A stretch of 43,068 nucleotides of DNA. Source: Candidatus Omnitrophota bacterium. GTDB taxonomy: Bacteria; Omnitrophota; Gorgyraeia; Aquiviventales; Aquiviventaceae. The DNA lies in assembly GCA_016192545.1 (NCBI GenBank), contig JACPTX010000020.1:1-43068 (forward strand). Reading direction: 5' to 3'. Below are positions 8,682 to 17,340 of this stretch, piece by piece. The stretch's first letter is position 1. Every line of letters starts with the position of its first letter. The notes under the pieces were generated by a model, which worked only from the letters and a program-made list of their open reading frames with translations, was not told where the DNA came from and did no database searches. The position numbers and the translations under genes were made by a program.

Positions 8682-9688
8682 GCGCGGCATTCGCCGACCT
8701 GGCCCAGCACCCGCTCTCCCGGGCGCAGATGCTGGAAGCCATGGAGCGGATCATGACCGGGCAGGTGGCGCCGGAGGAGCTCGCGGCCTTCCTGCAGGCG
8801 CTCGCCGCACGCGGAGAAACCGCCGAGGAGATTGCGGGCGCGGTCCAGGCCCTGCGCCGGCAGGCCGTGCCCCTGCCGCTCTCACAGCCGCGCGAGCTGT
8901 GCGATACGTGCGGCACGGGCGGCGACCGGCAGGGAACGTTCAACATCTCGACGCTGGCCGCGCTGACCGCCGCCGCCTGCGGCGTGCGGGTCTCGAAACA
9001 CGGCAACCGCGCTGCTTCCAGCCGCTGCGGCAGCGCCGATGTGCTCGAAGCGCTGGGCCTGAACCTCAACGCGACTCCTGCTCAGGTGGCTCGCTCAATC
9101 GAAGAGATCGGCTTCGGGTTTTGCTTTGCGCCGAAATTCCATCCCGCGATGAAGGCCGTGGCCGAGGTGCGGAAAACCCTGGGCATCCGGACGATTTTCA
9201 ACCTCGTGGGGCCGCTGGCGAATCCCGCGCCGCTGGCCTTTCAACTGGTCGGGGTCCCGGATGAGCGGCTGATGCAGCCGGTCGCCGAGGCCCTGCAGGC
9301 GCTGGGCGTGCGTCATGGGATGGTCGTGCATGGGCTGGATGGACTCGATGAGGCGACGACCACCGAGCAGACGATCTTCCTGGAAGTCTCCGGCCGCTCG
9401 ATTGAATCCGGGCGGCTCCGACCCGAGGAGTTGGGGTATTCCCGGGCGACCGTGGAAGCGCTGCGGGGCGGGGATGCCCAGGACAATGCCCGCCTGGCGC
9501 GGGAGGTCTTGGGCGGGCGGCCCTCCCCCCGGCGCGAGATCGTCGCACTGAACGCCGGCTGCGCCATCTACGTGGCCGACCAGGCCCGCAGTATTCCGGA
9601 GGGCGTGGCGAAGGCCGAAGCCGCCCTGGAATCCGGACGGGTCTTGGCGCTGCTGGACCGCGTGATCGCCTTCTCGAACCAGCCATGA
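8678..9688 (+). CDS. trpD: Anthranilate phosphoribosyltransferase
   Basis: Transfers phosphoribose from PRPP to anthranilate. The 336-residue protein shows an N-terminal helical domain and the PRPP/Mg motif [17 protein letters not shown] near residue 78. The segment [20 protein letters not shown] follows, then the anthranilate-site segment [14 protein letters not shown] and the [10 protein letters not shown] acidic motif. Length and motif order are typical. It overlaps trpG and trpC by 4 nt each, indicating translational coupling. Confidence 0.97.
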   Translation: MSAAFADLAQHPLSRAQMLEAMERIMTGQVAPEELAAFLQALAARGETAEEIAGAVQALRRQAVPLPLSQPRELCDTCGTGGDRQGTFNISTLAALTAAACGVRVSKHGNRAASSRCGSADVLEALGLNLNATPAQVARSIEEIGFGFCFAPKFHPAMKAVAEVRKTLGIRTIFNLVGPLANPAPLAFQLVGVPDERLMQPVAEALQALGVRHGMVVHGLDGLDEATTTEQTIFLEVSGRSIESGRLRPEELGYSRATVEALRGGDAQDNARLAREVLGGRPSPRREIVALNAGCAIYVADQARSIPEGVAKAEAALESGRVLALLDRVIAFSNQP

Positions 9689-10470
9689 TCCTCGACGAGA
9701 TCCTGGACTCCAAACGGGCCGAGGTGAAAGCGGCTAAACGCGAGAGGCCGCTCGAGGACCTGGCCCACCGCCTGCGCGGCCATCTGGCCGAACGCAGTTT
9801 CTGCAAGGCACTCGAAGCGTCCCCGAAGCCTCCGGCGCTGATCGCGGAACTGAAGCGCCAGTCGCCCTCGCGGGGGATGCTGCGCGAGCGGTTTGATCCG
9901 GTCAGCCTCGCCCAGCAGATGCAGGACGCCGGCGCGGCGGCCCTGTCCGTGCTGACGGATGAGCCGTTCTTCGGCGGCAAACTCGAGTTCCTCCGGGACG
10001 TCCGGCAATTCACCGACCTGCCGCTCCTGCGCAAAGACTTCATTGTGGACCCGTACCAGGTCTACGAGGCGGCCGCTCACGGCGCGGACGCCGTCCTGCT
10101 GATCGCGCGGATCCTCAGCGCCGATGAGCTGCGCGACTGCCTCCAGGCGGCCGAGACGCTGGGGCTGGACGCGCTGGTCGAGGTGCACGGTGACGCGGAG
10201 CTGGACACCGCGCTGCGCGTCGGATCCCGGCTGATCGGCATCAACCACCGCGACCTGGACACCTTCACGATGCATCCGGACACGACCGCGCGCCTCCTGC
10301 CCAAGATCCCGAAGGGCAAGGTGGTCGTTGCGGAGAGCGGTATTGCGAGCCGCGACGACGTCCGGCGCCTGAAAGACCTCGGGGTCCACGCCGTGCTGAT
10401 CGGGGAGGCGCTCATGACCGCGCCAGACGTGAGCGAAAAAATCCGCGAGCTGTTCACGGACATCTGGTAA
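9685..10470 (+). CDS. trpC: Indole-3-glycerol-phosphate synthase
   Basis: Closes the indole ring from CdRP. The 261-residue TIM barrel carries IAELKRQSPSRGML (catalytic Lys near residue 55), LRKDFIVDPYQVYEA, LVEVHGDAEL, IGINHRDLDTF and VAESGIASRDD. It is a stand-alone domain with no fused TrpF. The next gene in the cluster is a DNA glycosylase rather than trpF, so the phosphoribosylanthranilate isomerase step is not encoded in this block. Confidence 0.97.
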   Translation: MILDEILDSKRAEVKAAKRERPLEDLAHRLRGHLAERSFCKALEASPKPPALIAELKRQSPSRGMLRERFDPVSLAQQMQDAGAAALSVLTDEPFFGGKLEFLRDVRQFTDLPLLRKDFIVDPYQVYEAAAHGADAVLLIARILSADELRDCLQAAETLGLDALVEVHGDAELDTALRVGSRLIGINHRDLDTFTMHPDTTARLLPKIPKGKVVVAESGIASRDDVRRLKDLGVHAVLIGEALMTAPDVSEKIRELFTDIW

Positions 10471-10477
10471 GTCCACC

Positions 10478-11074
10478 GTGGTCACCAACCGGACCATCGA
10501 TCAGGTCATCCGCATCCTCACACGGCTGATCCGCCAGTGGGAGGAGCCGGTCGTCGGCCGCTACAAGGCCGACCCGTTCACGACGCTGATCAGCTGCCTC
10601 CTCAGCCTGCGCACCAAGGACGCGACGACCCGCCAGGCCTCGGAACGGTTGTTCCGGCTGGCGCGCACGCCCCAGGCGATGCGCCGGGTGCCGATCCCCG
10701 TGATGGAACGGGCGATCTATCCGATGGAGCGGTACGGCGGCCGCGTGCCGGACGACCTGGACGAGCTGCTCACCCTGAAGGGCGTCGGCCGCAAGACCGC
10801 CAACCTCGTCGTGACGCTGGCGTACCGGAAACCCGGCATCTGCGTGGACACGCACGTCCACCGCATCACGAACCGCTGGGGCTACGTCCGGAGCCGCACG
10901 CCGGAGGAGACGGAATTCGCGCTGCGCAAGATCTTGCCTCGGCGGCACTGGCGCCTCCTCAATGACGTGCTGGTCACGTTCGGCCAGCATCTGTGCCACC
11001 CGACCTCGCCGTGGTGCAGCCGTTGTCCGATCGAGCGGTTCTGCGCCAAACGCGGCGTCCGCCACTCCCGCTGA
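10478..11074 (+). CDS. nth: Endonuclease III (bifunctional DNA glycosylase/AP lyase)
   Basis: Excises oxidised pyrimidines and cleaves abasic sites. The 198-residue HhH-GPD protein has the hairpin LKGVGRKTANLVV with the catalytic Lys and VDTHVHRI with the catalytic Asp. It also has a complete iron-sulfur loop, C-x6-C-x2-C-x5-C (CHPTSPWCSRCPIERFC). GTG 10478 is the apparent start, seven bases after trpC. It probably rides on the his-trp transcript. No terminator-like hairpin is obvious downstream, but a promoter-like sequence before radC suggests the unit ends near here. Confidence 0.95.
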   Translation: MVTNRTIDQVIRILTRLIRQWEEPVVGRYKADPFTTLISCLLSLRTKDATTRQASERLFRLARTPQAMRRVPIPVMERAIYPMERYGGRVPDDLDELLTLKGVGRKTANLVVTLAYRKPGICVDTHVHRITNRWGYVRSRTPEETEFALRKILPRRHWRLLNDVLVTFGQHLCHPTSPWCSRCPIERFCAKRGVRHSR

Positions 11075-11105
11075 AGTGCCGCGTCATCGGCTCGGCAGGT
11101 GGGGC

Positions 11106-11134
11106 TGGACGGGTGAGCACGTGCACGGTATGAT
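11106..11134 (+). promoter_or_regulatory. Candidate sigma70 promoter before radC
   Basis: TGGACG (11106-11111), a 17-nt spacer, and TATGAT (11129-11134). Only 11 nt separate the -10 element from the radC ATG. A GAAGGAG-like sequence lies inside that interval, so either a very short leader or another start upstream is possible. Confidence 0.45.
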
Positions 11135-11145
11135 GAAGGAGCCGG

Positions 11146-11880
11146 ATGACCGTACGAACTGCACCCGTGAAGTGGAGAGGGAAGCCGCGGGCGAATCTGA
11201 CCATTCGCGAATTGCCCGTGTCCGAGCGTCCCCGGGAGCGCCTGACGGCGCTTGGGCCTGAGGCGGTGTCGGACCAGGAGCTCCTCTGCTGTCTGCTCGG
11301 CAAGGGCATCGCCGGAGAATCGGTGCTGGTCACCGCCCAGCGGCTGCTGGCCGCGTTCGGGGACCTGCCGGGCCTGGCGGAGGCCTCGGTCGAACAGCTG
11401 GCGCAGGTCCGCGGCGTCGGGCCGGCCAAAGCGGTGCAGGTGAAGGCGGCGGTGGCGCTGGCCCGCCGGCTCATCGCCAGCTGGGACCAGGACGCCCCGC
11501 GGCGTCCTGTGGAAACCGCCGAGGATGCCGCAACGATTTTGCGTCCGGCGCTGCTCCAGAAACAGCAGGAGCACTTTGTCATCCTGCTGCTGGACAATCG
11601 CCGGCGGCTGATCCGCCTGAGCCCGATCGCCGTCGGCAGCCTGTCAGCCAGCCTGGTCCATCCCCGCGAGCTCTTCAAAGAAGCCATCGCCGCCTCCGCG
11701 GCCGCGGTCATCCTGGCGCATAATCACCCCTCAGGCGACCCGCATCCCTCAGAGCAGGACCTCACCCTGACGAAACGCCTGGTGCAGGCCGGGAAACTCT
11801 TGGGGATTGAGGTGGTGGATCATCTCATTCTCGGACGCGAAGGGACCGTCAGCCTGAAAGCCCTCGGGGTCGTCTCTTGA
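11146..11880 (+). CDS. radC: RadC/JAB-domain protein
   Basis: RadC family protein of uncertain biochemical role, historically linked to DNA repair. The 244-residue protein has an N-terminal UPF0758-type helix-hairpin-helix region (PRERLTALGPEAVSDQELL, then QVRGVGPAKAVQVKAAVALARR). The C-terminal JAB/MPN metalloprotease-like domain carries AHNHPSGDPHPSEQDL, the HxHPSGDxxxS zinc motif. An N-terminal extension of about 18 residues precedes LTIRELPVSERP. Its TGA stop is part of a half copy of the GGGGTC repeat, so the last codons (VVS) run into the repeat. Confidence 0.94.
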   Translation: MTVRTAPVKWRGKPRANLTIRELPVSERPRERLTALGPEAVSDQELLCCLLGKGIAGESVLVTAQRLLAAFGDLPGLAEASVEQLAQVRGVGPAKAVQVKAAVALARRLIASWDQDAPRRPVETAEDAATILRPALLQKQQEHFVILLLDNRRRLIRLSPIAVGSLSASLVHPRELFKEAIAASAAAVILAHNHPSGDPHPSEQDLTLTKRLVQAGKLLGIEVVDHLILGREGTVSLKALGVVS

Positions 11881-11895
11881 GGGGTCTGACCCCTT
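11876..11895 (+). repeat. Half copy B of the GGGGTCAGACCCC repeat
   Basis: CTTGAGGGGTCTGACCCCTT matches the 3' half of the full repeats and includes the radC stop codon. It precedes the strong Shine-Dalgarno of the next gene. Confidence 0.8.
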
Positions 11896-11910
11896 GTTGA
11901 GGAGGATGGC

Positions 11911-12318
11911 ATGAAATCGTGGGTCGTGATCACCCTGGTCAGCGGATCCCTGCTCCTTGCCGCACCGGCGTCGGCGGCCGTCGAGGTGGAATCATCTCAG
12001 TCCGACCGCGTGGACGCCTGGATGGCCAAGCACCATCTCCACCCCGCATTCGACAAACTCGGCCGCGGCCTCGGCAACACCCTCGGCGGATGGCTGGAAG
12101 TCCCGCTGCAGATTCAGAGGCGCTACACGTCCAAGGACCCCGTGACGACGTTTGTGACCGGCAGCGCGGTCGGCCTCGTCAAGGGCGCGGCCCGGACCGC
12201 CGTGGGGGTCTATGAAACCGTGACGTTCTTCATCCCGTATCCTGAGCAGTACGCTCCCATCCTGCCGCCCCTGGAATATTACCACCGGGACAACACGCGC
12301 TATCGGGGCGTGTTGTGA
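11911..12318 (+). CDS. Exosortase-system-associated protein, TIGR04073-like
   Basis: Exported protein of unknown function. The 135-residue product starts MKSWVVITLVSGSLLLAAP and has a signal peptide with an ASA-A cleavage site near residue 23. The mature part contains DKLGRGLGNTLGGWLEVPLQI, AVGLVKGAARTAVGVYETVTF and YAPILPPLEYY. These match what I recall of the TIGR04073 family, found in genomes with exosortase sorting systems. No PEP-CTERM protein or exosortase is in the window, so that link rests on the family only. A strong GAGGAGG Shine-Dalgarno precedes the ATG. Confidence 0.75.
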   Translation: MKSWVVITLVSGSLLLAAPASAAVEVESSQSDRVDAWMAKHHLHPAFDKLGRGLGNTLGGWLEVPLQIQRRYTSKDPVTTFVTGSAVGLVKGAARTAVGVYETVTFFIPYPEQYAPILPPLEYYHRDNTRYRGVL

Positions 12319-12326
12319 GCCCCGCG

Positions 12327-12434
12327 ATCCCGCCCCTTTGGACCCCGGCGGAACGTTTCACCCTCATCGGCACGACATGGAACATACGAGACCGAATGTT
12401 ATCAGGCGAACCGCCGTCGCCAAAGGGGCGGGAT
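12327..12434 (+). repeat. 108-bp inverted-repeat element ending on the THEP1-like gene start
   Basis: Perfect 15-bp arms ATCCCGCCCCTTTGG and CCAAAGGGGCGGGAT enclose 78 nt. A second partial pairing, GGCGG/CCGCC, lies just inside the arms, which makes a long stem likely. The right arm contains the first two bases of the downstream ATG. A short reading frame across it (about 12315-12500) has no recognisable product and is not called. Confidence 0.8.
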
Positions 12435-13164
12435 GAAGCACCTCCTGATCATCGGACGCCCGGGGGTGGGCAAAACCACCCTCATCAAACACCTGGCTGA
12501 CGCGCTGCGCGGCGGGCCGGTCGATGGGTTCATGACCGAAGAGTTACGGGAGCGAGAGGTCCGGCAGGGATTCTGGCTGAGCAGCCTCGATGGACGCCAG
12601 GCGCTGCTGGCGCACCGCCGGCTCAACAGCCCCTGCCGGGTGGGCCCGTATCGAGTCAACGTCACCGTCTTGGATGACCTGGCCGTCACCATCATCCGGC
12701 GCGCGATGCGCAAAGCGCTCATCCTCTTCCTCGACGAGATCGGCAAGATGGAGCTGTCCTCCAGGGCGTTCCAGCAGGCGGTGCAGGACGCGCTGGACCG
12801 CGGGCCGCGCGTCGTCGCGACCGGCGGCATCCAGCCCCTGCCGTTTCTCACCGCGCTGAAGCACCGGAAGGATGTGGAATTGGTGCCGCTGACCGAGCGT
12901 AATCGCGCCTCGGTGCGGGACGAGCTGGGGCTGCGCCTGGCGGCGCTGTGCGATGAGGATGAGCATGTGCGGGCACTCCAGCGCCAGGCGGATGCGATCT
13001 GCGAGCTGATCGTGTCCGGGGACGTCCCGGAGATCGACATTGAGATCCGGCAGGCGGCGTTGCGCGAGGAAGCCGCCCGCTGGTTTCCGGACAAGCAGGC
13101 GCTCTACCAATTGCTCTATGAGAGCCGCTTCCGGCGGCTCTGGCAGCAGTTTCGGCAGGGATGA
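12433..13164 (+). CDS. THEP1-like nucleoside triphosphatase with C-terminal extension
   Basis: P-loop NTPase of the THEP1 family, whose characterised members hydrolyse NTPs without a settled physiological role. The 243-residue protein has Walker A GRPGVGKTTLIK at residues 8-19, the early GFMTEELRE switch-like motif and the Walker B segment ALILFLDEIGKMEL near residues 95-108. Typical members have about 170-190 residues. Here an extra ~65-residue, probably helical tail rich in Glu and Arg follows ERNRASVRDEL. The start codon lies in the end of an inverted repeat, and the gene overlaps ychF by 4 nt. Confidence 0.85.
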   Translation: MKHLLIIGRPGVGKTTLIKHLADALRGGPVDGFMTEELREREVRQGFWLSSLDGRQALLAHRRLNSPCRVGPYRVNVTVLDDLAVTIIRRAMRKALILFLDEIGKMELSSRAFQQAVQDALDRGPRVVATGGIQPLPFLTALKHRKDVELVPLTERNRASVRDELGLRLAALCDEDEHVRALQRQADAICELIVSGDVPEIDIEIRQAALREEAARWFPDKQALYQLLYESRFRRLWQQFRQG

Positions 13165-14240
13165 GCGCCAAGCTCGGTCTGGTCGGACTGCCCAATGTCG
13201 GGAAGTCCACCCTCTTCAACGCCCTCACGCGCGGCCACGCGCCAGTCGCTCCCTATCCCTTCACGACGACCGACCGCAATGTGGGCGTCGCCCCGGTCGA
13301 CGATGCGCGCCTGACCCGGCTCGCGGCGCTGATCCCGCATGACCAGCTGATCCCCACCAGCCTGGAGTTCGTCGACATCGCCGGGCTGGTCCAAGGCGCC
13401 CATCAAGGCGAAGGGCTGGGCAACCAGTTCCTGAGCCACGTGTTTGCCGTGGATGCGCTCCTGCACGTCGTGCGCTGCTTCGAGGATCCGAACCTGCCGC
13501 ACGTCATGAACAGCGTGGAGCCGCTCCGGGACGTGGACGTGATCAACACGGAGTTGCTGCTCAAAGACCTCGAGATCGTCGAGCGGCGTCTCCAGAAAGA
13601 GCAGAAGCTCGCGAAGAGCGGAGACCAGCACGCCCGCGCCCTGGTCGAGACCCTGGAGCAGTGCCGGCAGGCGCTCGGGCAGGGCACGCCGGTGCGGCGG
13701 ATGCCGGATCCGGCGCCCAACGGGCTGGAGCTGTTGACGCGCAAGCCGGTCATCTATGCCGCCAACGTGGACGAGGCCTCGCTGGACGCGCCGCCCCCCG
13801 CGGCCCAACAGCTGGCCCGGCGCGCCCAAGACGAGCAGGCGCAGTTCGTCGTCGTCTGCGCCAAATTGGAAGCCGAGCTGGCCGAGCTGGACGAGGCGGA
13901 CCGGGTGGCGATGATGCGGGAGCTGGGCGTGAAGGAGTCCGCGCTGCCACTCGTGGTGCGCAGCGGCTACGCCCTGCTGAACCTCATCACGTTCTTTACG
14001 ACGATCTCGCGTATCATCCAGGCCTGGACCGTGACGCGGGGCGCCAAGGCGCCTCAGGCCGCCGGGGTGATCCACACGGATTTTGAACGGCAGTTCATCC
14101 GGGCGGAAGTCATCTCCGTGGACGCCTTCGTGCGCTGCGGAGGCGAGGCGCAGGCCCGCTCCCAGGGGCTCCTGCGGGTGGAGGGGAAGGACTACGTGGT
14201 GCAAGATGGCGACGTCATCCACTTCCGCATCAGCCAGTAA
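13161..14240 (+). CDS. ychF: Ribosome-binding OBG-family ATPase YchF
   Basis: Cytoplasmic P-loop ATPase that binds ribosomes and is linked to stress responses. The 359-residue protein has GLPNVGKSTLFNALTRG (G1), DIAGLVQGAHQGEGLGN (G3) and the nonclassical G4 AANVDE that explains ATP preference. A coiled-coil region lies around residues 130-190, and the C terminus is a TGS domain (FTTISRIIQAWTV to VQDGDVIHFRIS). Length and architecture are standard. It overlaps the THEP1-like gene as ATGA. Its TAA stop touches the next repeat. Confidence 0.97.
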   Translation: MSAKLGLVGLPNVGKSTLFNALTRGHAPVAPYPFTTTDRNVGVAPVDDARLTRLAALIPHDQLIPTSLEFVDIAGLVQGAHQGEGLGNQFLSHVFAVDALLHVVRCFEDPNLPHVMNSVEPLRDVDVINTELLLKDLEIVERRLQKEQKLAKSGDQHARALVETLEQCRQALGQGTPVRRMPDPAPNGLELLTRKPVIYAANVDEASLDAPPPAAQQLARRAQDEQAQFVVVCAKLEAELAELDEADRVAMMRELGVKESALPLVVRSGYALLNLITFFTTISRIIQAWTVTRGAKAPQAAGVIHTDFERQFIRAEVISVDAFVRCGGEAQARSQGLLRVEGKDYVVQDGDVIHFRISQ

Positions 14241-14294
14241 AGGGGTCAGACCCCGTCAGTCGAGACCGTCGTTCTTGAGGGGTCTGACCCCTCT
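14240..14294 (+). repeat. GGGGTCAGACCCC double-hairpin repeat, copy C
   Basis: Same orientation as copy A, with a few differences (GTCAGTCGAGACCGTCG). It starts on the last base of the ychF stop and runs directly into the first family-conserved codons of the cyclodeaminase gene, leaving no room for a normal ribosome-binding region. Confidence 0.9.
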
Positions 14295-15294
14295 AATCCT
14301 GACGCAGCGGGAGGTCCGGCGGCTGCTCGACATGCGCGCCGCGCTGCGGCTCGTCGCGCAGGCCTTCCTCGCGCAGGCCCGCGGCGAGGTCGTGATGCCG
14401 CCGAAACTCTATCTGCCGCTGCCCCAGGCCAGCCCCGTTGGACGGACGTCCTACGGGGCCAGCGATTTCCGGGCGATGCCGGCGTACCTGGCGCATCCGC
14501 CGGCCTGCGGGATGAAATGGGTCAACGTCCATCCCGGCAACCGCGCCAAGGGTCTGCCGACGGTGATGGCGGTCATCCTCATCAACGACCCGCGGACCGG
14601 CGCGCTCCTCGGTATCCTCGATGGGACGCTGGTGACACGCCTGCGGACCGGCGCGGCGGCCGGGGTCGCGGCCAAGGCCTTGGCCCGCCCGGACTCGCGG
14701 ATCGTCGGGTTGGTCGGCTGCGGGGCGCAGGCGCTTGACCAGCTGCTGGCCCTCGAGGCGGGATTCCGCCTGCGTCAGATCCGGGTCTGGGGCTATGACC
14801 CGGGGGAGGCCCGGCGATTCTGCCGTGGCGCGCAGCGGCATCTGCGCGCGGCCTTGGTGCCGGCGGCCGGCGTGCAACGCTGCGTGGAGGGCGCGAACCT
14901 CATCGTGACGATCACCCCGTCGCGGCGCCCCCTCGTCAAGCGTTCCTGGGTCGCGCCCGGCACGCACATCAACGCGGTGGGCGCCGATGCGCCCGGCAAG
15001 CAGGAGCTGGATCCGGCCATTCTGCGCGACGCCCGCGTCGTGGTGGACGATCGCGAACAGGCGATCCACGGGGGAGAGATCAACGTCCCGGTCACGCAAG
15101 GGCTCTTCCGCCCCCGGGACATCCATGCGACCGTGGGCGAGGTGCTGCTGGGCCGTCGTCCCGGCCGGACCCGTCCCCAGCAGATCACGGTGTTTGATTC
15201 AACCGGGCTGGCGGTCCACGACGTCGCCGTCGGCACGGCGCTGCTCGCCCGTGCCCGGCATCTCGGCATCGGCCGGCAATTTCAGCTATCATAG
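14275..15294 (+). CDS. Ornithine cyclodeaminase/mu-crystallin family dehydrogenase (start uncertain)
   Basis: NAD(P)-dependent enzyme of the ornithine cyclodeaminase/alanine dehydrogenase family; the substrate is not predictable. Conserved pieces are LTQREVRRLLDM at the N terminus, MKWVNVHPGNRAKGLPTV, LLGILDGTLVTRLRTGAAAGVAAK, the Rossmann loop GLVGCGAQA, and GTHINAVGADAPGKQELD. The expected start falls right after repeat copy C and no ATG is there. In-frame options are TTG 14275 inside the repeat (used here), CTG 14299, or ATG 14332, which would remove the conserved first helix. The gene may use a repeat-borne start or may be 5'-damaged. Confidence 0.8.
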   Translation: MRGLTPLILTQREVRRLLDMRAALRLVAQAFLAQARGEVVMPPKLYLPLPQASPVGRTSYGASDFRAMPAYLAHPPACGMKWVNVHPGNRAKGLPTVMAVILINDPRTGALLGILDGTLVTRLRTGAAAGVAAKALARPDSRIVGLVGCGAQALDQLLALEAGFRLRQIRVWGYDPGEARRFCRGAQRHLRAALVPAAGVQRCVEGANLIVTITPSRRPLVKRSWVAPGTHINAVGADAPGKQELDPAILRDARVVVDDREQAIHGGEINVPVTQGLFRPRDIHATVGEVLLGRRPGRTRPQQITVFDSTGLAVHDVAVGTALLARARHLGIGRQFQLS

Positions 15295-15308
15295 ATGGTT
15301 CGACTTCG
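15295..15308 (-). repeat. Possible relic of the start-codon-bearing repeat
   Basis: ATGGTTCGACTTCG is the reverse complement of the right end (CGAAGTCGAACCAT) of the 58-bp repeat. It lies in the 32-nt gap before trpB. It is a 14-base match only. Confidence 0.4.
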
Positions 15309-15326
15309 TGACACAGACGCATCCCT

Positions 15327-16547
15327 ATGAATCCACACACAGTCATGCCTGATCGCGGAGGCCATTTCGGGCCGTTCGGGGGGAAGTTCGTCCCTGAAAC
15401 GCTCATGGCCGCGCTGGACGAGCTGGAGCGCGCATTCCGCAAGGCCAGGCGGGATCGCGCCTTCCGCCGGGAACTGGAGGACTACCTGCGCCGCTACGCC
15501 GGCCGGCCGACGCCGCTCTATCCCGCCGCGCGGCTCAGCGAAGCGCTGGGAGGCCGGCGGACGTATCTGAAACGGGAAGACCTCCTCCACACCGGCGCGC
15601 ACAAGATCAACAACACCCTCGGGCAGGCCCTCCTGGCCATCCGCATGGGCAAGCGCCGCCTCATCGCCGAGACCGGGGCAGGGCAGCACGGGGTCGCGAC
15701 CGCGACGGTGGCGGCGCGGTTCGGCCTGCAGTGCGTCGTGTTCATGGGCGAGGAGGACATGGCGCGGCAGGCCCTCAACGTGTTCCGCATGCGGCTGCTG
15801 GGGGCGACGGTCGTCCCGGTCACCAGCGGGACCCGGACGCTGAAGGACGCCTGCAACGAGGCGATCCGCGACTGGGTCACGAACGTCCGCACGACGCATT
15901 ACTGCCTCGGCTCAGTCGTCGGCCCGCACCCGTATCCGATGCTGGTCCGCGAGTTTCAATCCGTCATCGGGCAGGAGGCCCGCCGCCAGATCCTGGAGGC
16001 CGAAGGGCGGCTGCCGGACTATCTGCTGGCCTGCGTCGGCGGGGGCTCCAACGCCATCGGTCTGTTCCACCCATTCGTCCGCGACCGCCGGGTCCGGTTC
16101 ATCGGCGTGGAGGCGGGCGGGACCGGCCTGCGGGCCGGCCGTCATGCAGCCACGCTCGTGAAGGGCTCGCCCGGCGTCCTGCACGGAGCCCGCAGCCTGG
16201 TCCTGCAGGACCGGCACGGCCAAATCCTTGAGACGCGCTCGATCGCGGCGGGCCTGGACTATCCCGGCGTAGGGCCCGAACACGCCTACTACCAGCGCAT
16301 CGGCCGCGCGCGTTACGTCGCGGTGTCGGATGCCGCCGCGCTGAAGGGATGCGCGCTCCTGGCCGAGACCGAAGGCATCATCCCGGCGCTGGAGCCGGCC
16401 CATGCGATCGGCTACCTCGCCCGCCTCGCCCCGACGCTGCCGAGGCGCAGTCTCATCATCCTCGGGCTGTCCGGCCGCGGCGATAAAGACGTGGAAACGC
16501 TGGCGCGCCATTTGACGACTGATGGAACGAATCCGCGCCGCGTTTGA
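15327..16547 (+). CDS. trpB: Tryptophan synthase beta subunit
   Basis: Condenses indole with serine using pyridoxal phosphate. The 406-residue protein has [36 protein letters not shown] with the PLP lysine near residue 94, and [16 protein letters not shown]. The phosphate-binding segment GGGSNAIG and [12 protein letters not shown] at the C terminus follow. It is the TrpB1-type sequence that pairs with TrpA, and it overlaps trpA by 26 nt. It stands 5 kb away from trpEGDC, separated by radC to the cyclodeaminase gene, so the trp genes are split into two clusters. Confidence 0.98.
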   Translation: MNPHTVMPDRGGHFGPFGGKFVPETLMAALDELERAFRKARRDRAFRRELEDYLRRYAGRPTPLYPAARLSEALGGRRTYLKREDLLHTGAHKINNTLGQALLAIRMGKRRLIAETGAGQHGVATATVAARFGLQCVVFMGEEDMARQALNVFRMRLLGATVVPVTSGTRTLKDACNEAIRDWVTNVRTTHYCLGSVVGPHPYPMLVREFQSVIGQEARRQILEAEGRLPDYLLACVGGGSNAIGLFHPFVRDRRVRFIGVEAGGTGLRAGRHAATLVKGSPGVLHGARSLVLQDRHGQILETRSIAAGLDYPGVGPEHAYYQRIGRARYVAVSDAAALKGCALLAETEGIIPALEPAHAIGYLARLAPTLPRRSLIILGLSGRGDKDVETLARHLTTDGTNPRRV

Positions 16548-17340
16548 GCGTCTGCGCCGGGCCCGCCGCAAGGCGCTGATCCCGTTTGTGATGGGCGGCG
16601 ACCCGACCCTCCGCGTCACGCGGGATCTGGTGCGGGCGCTCGCCGAGGCCGGCGCGGATCTCGTGGAAATCGGGATGCCGTTTTCCGATCCGCTGGCGGA
16701 CGGCCCGGTCATCCAGCGCGCCTCCGGCCGGGCCTTGGCCGGCGGCGCGACGCCGCAGGCCATCCTGCGCCTGATTGCACAGATGCGCCGGACCCTCCGC
16801 ATCCCCGTCGTGCTCCTGTCCTATTGGAACCCGGTGATGCAATACGGCGGCGGCCGGGCCCGCGCCGGCGACCCGATCCCCTTCATCCGCGACGCGGCGC
16901 ACGCAGGAGCCAGCGGCCTCATCGTGCCGGATCTGCCGCCTGAAGAAGCCGAGGGACTGCCGCAGGCCGGCAGCCGGTTCGGGCTGGAGACCGTGTTCCT
17001 GGCCGCCCCCACCAGCCCCCCAGAGCGCCTGCGCCGGATCGCCCGGGCCTCCCGCGGCTTCATCTATTACGTGTCCGTGACCGGCACCACCGGGGCCCGC
17101 GCGCGCCTGCCGCGTGAATGGCTGCAGGGGGTGCGCCAGTTGAGGCTCATCACCACGACCCCCATCTGCGTGGGATTCGGCATCTCGACGCCGGCGCAGG
17201 CCAAGATGGTCGCCCGGGCCGCGGACGGGGTCATCGTCGGCAGCGCCTTGCTCCGCACCATCGAACCGCATCTGCGGCACCCGGCCGCGTTGACGAAACG
17301 CGCCGCGGCATTTCTCAGGGCATTGCGAAGGAGCGTGTGA
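16522..17340 (+). CDS. trpA: Tryptophan synthase alpha subunit
   Basis: Cleaves indole-3-glycerol phosphate to indole and G3P and channels indole to TrpB. The 272-residue TIM barrel has [14 protein letters not shown], the catalytic Glu in [19 protein letters not shown], the catalytic Asp in [22 protein letters not shown] and the C-terminal [10 protein letters not shown] and GVIVGSALL. The start [14 protein letters not shown] is typical and lies inside the trpB 3' end. The stop overlaps the next ATG by one base. Confidence 0.97.
   Translation: MERIRAAFERLRRARRKALIPFVMGGDPTLRVTRDLVRALAEAGADLVEIGMPFSDPLADGPVIQRASGRALAGGATPQAILRLIAQMRRTLRIPVVLLSYWNPVMQYGGGRARAGDPIPFIRDAAHAGASGLIVPDLPPEEAEGLPQAGSRFGLETVFLAAPTSPPERLRRIARASRGFIYYVSVTGTTGARARLPREWLQGVRQLRLITTTPICVGFGISTPAQAKMVARAADGVIVGSALLRTIEPHLRHPAALTKRAAAFLRALRRSV

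Noticed and set aside
12315-12500. 61-codon frame over the inverted-repeat element
   Set aside because: No Shine-Dalgarno, no family, and most of it is the repeat itself and the out-of-frame start of the THEP1-like gene.
15287-15292. TATCAT as a -10 element before trpB
   Set aside because: No TTG-like -35 element at suitable spacing; the trpB start is 34 nt away without support.
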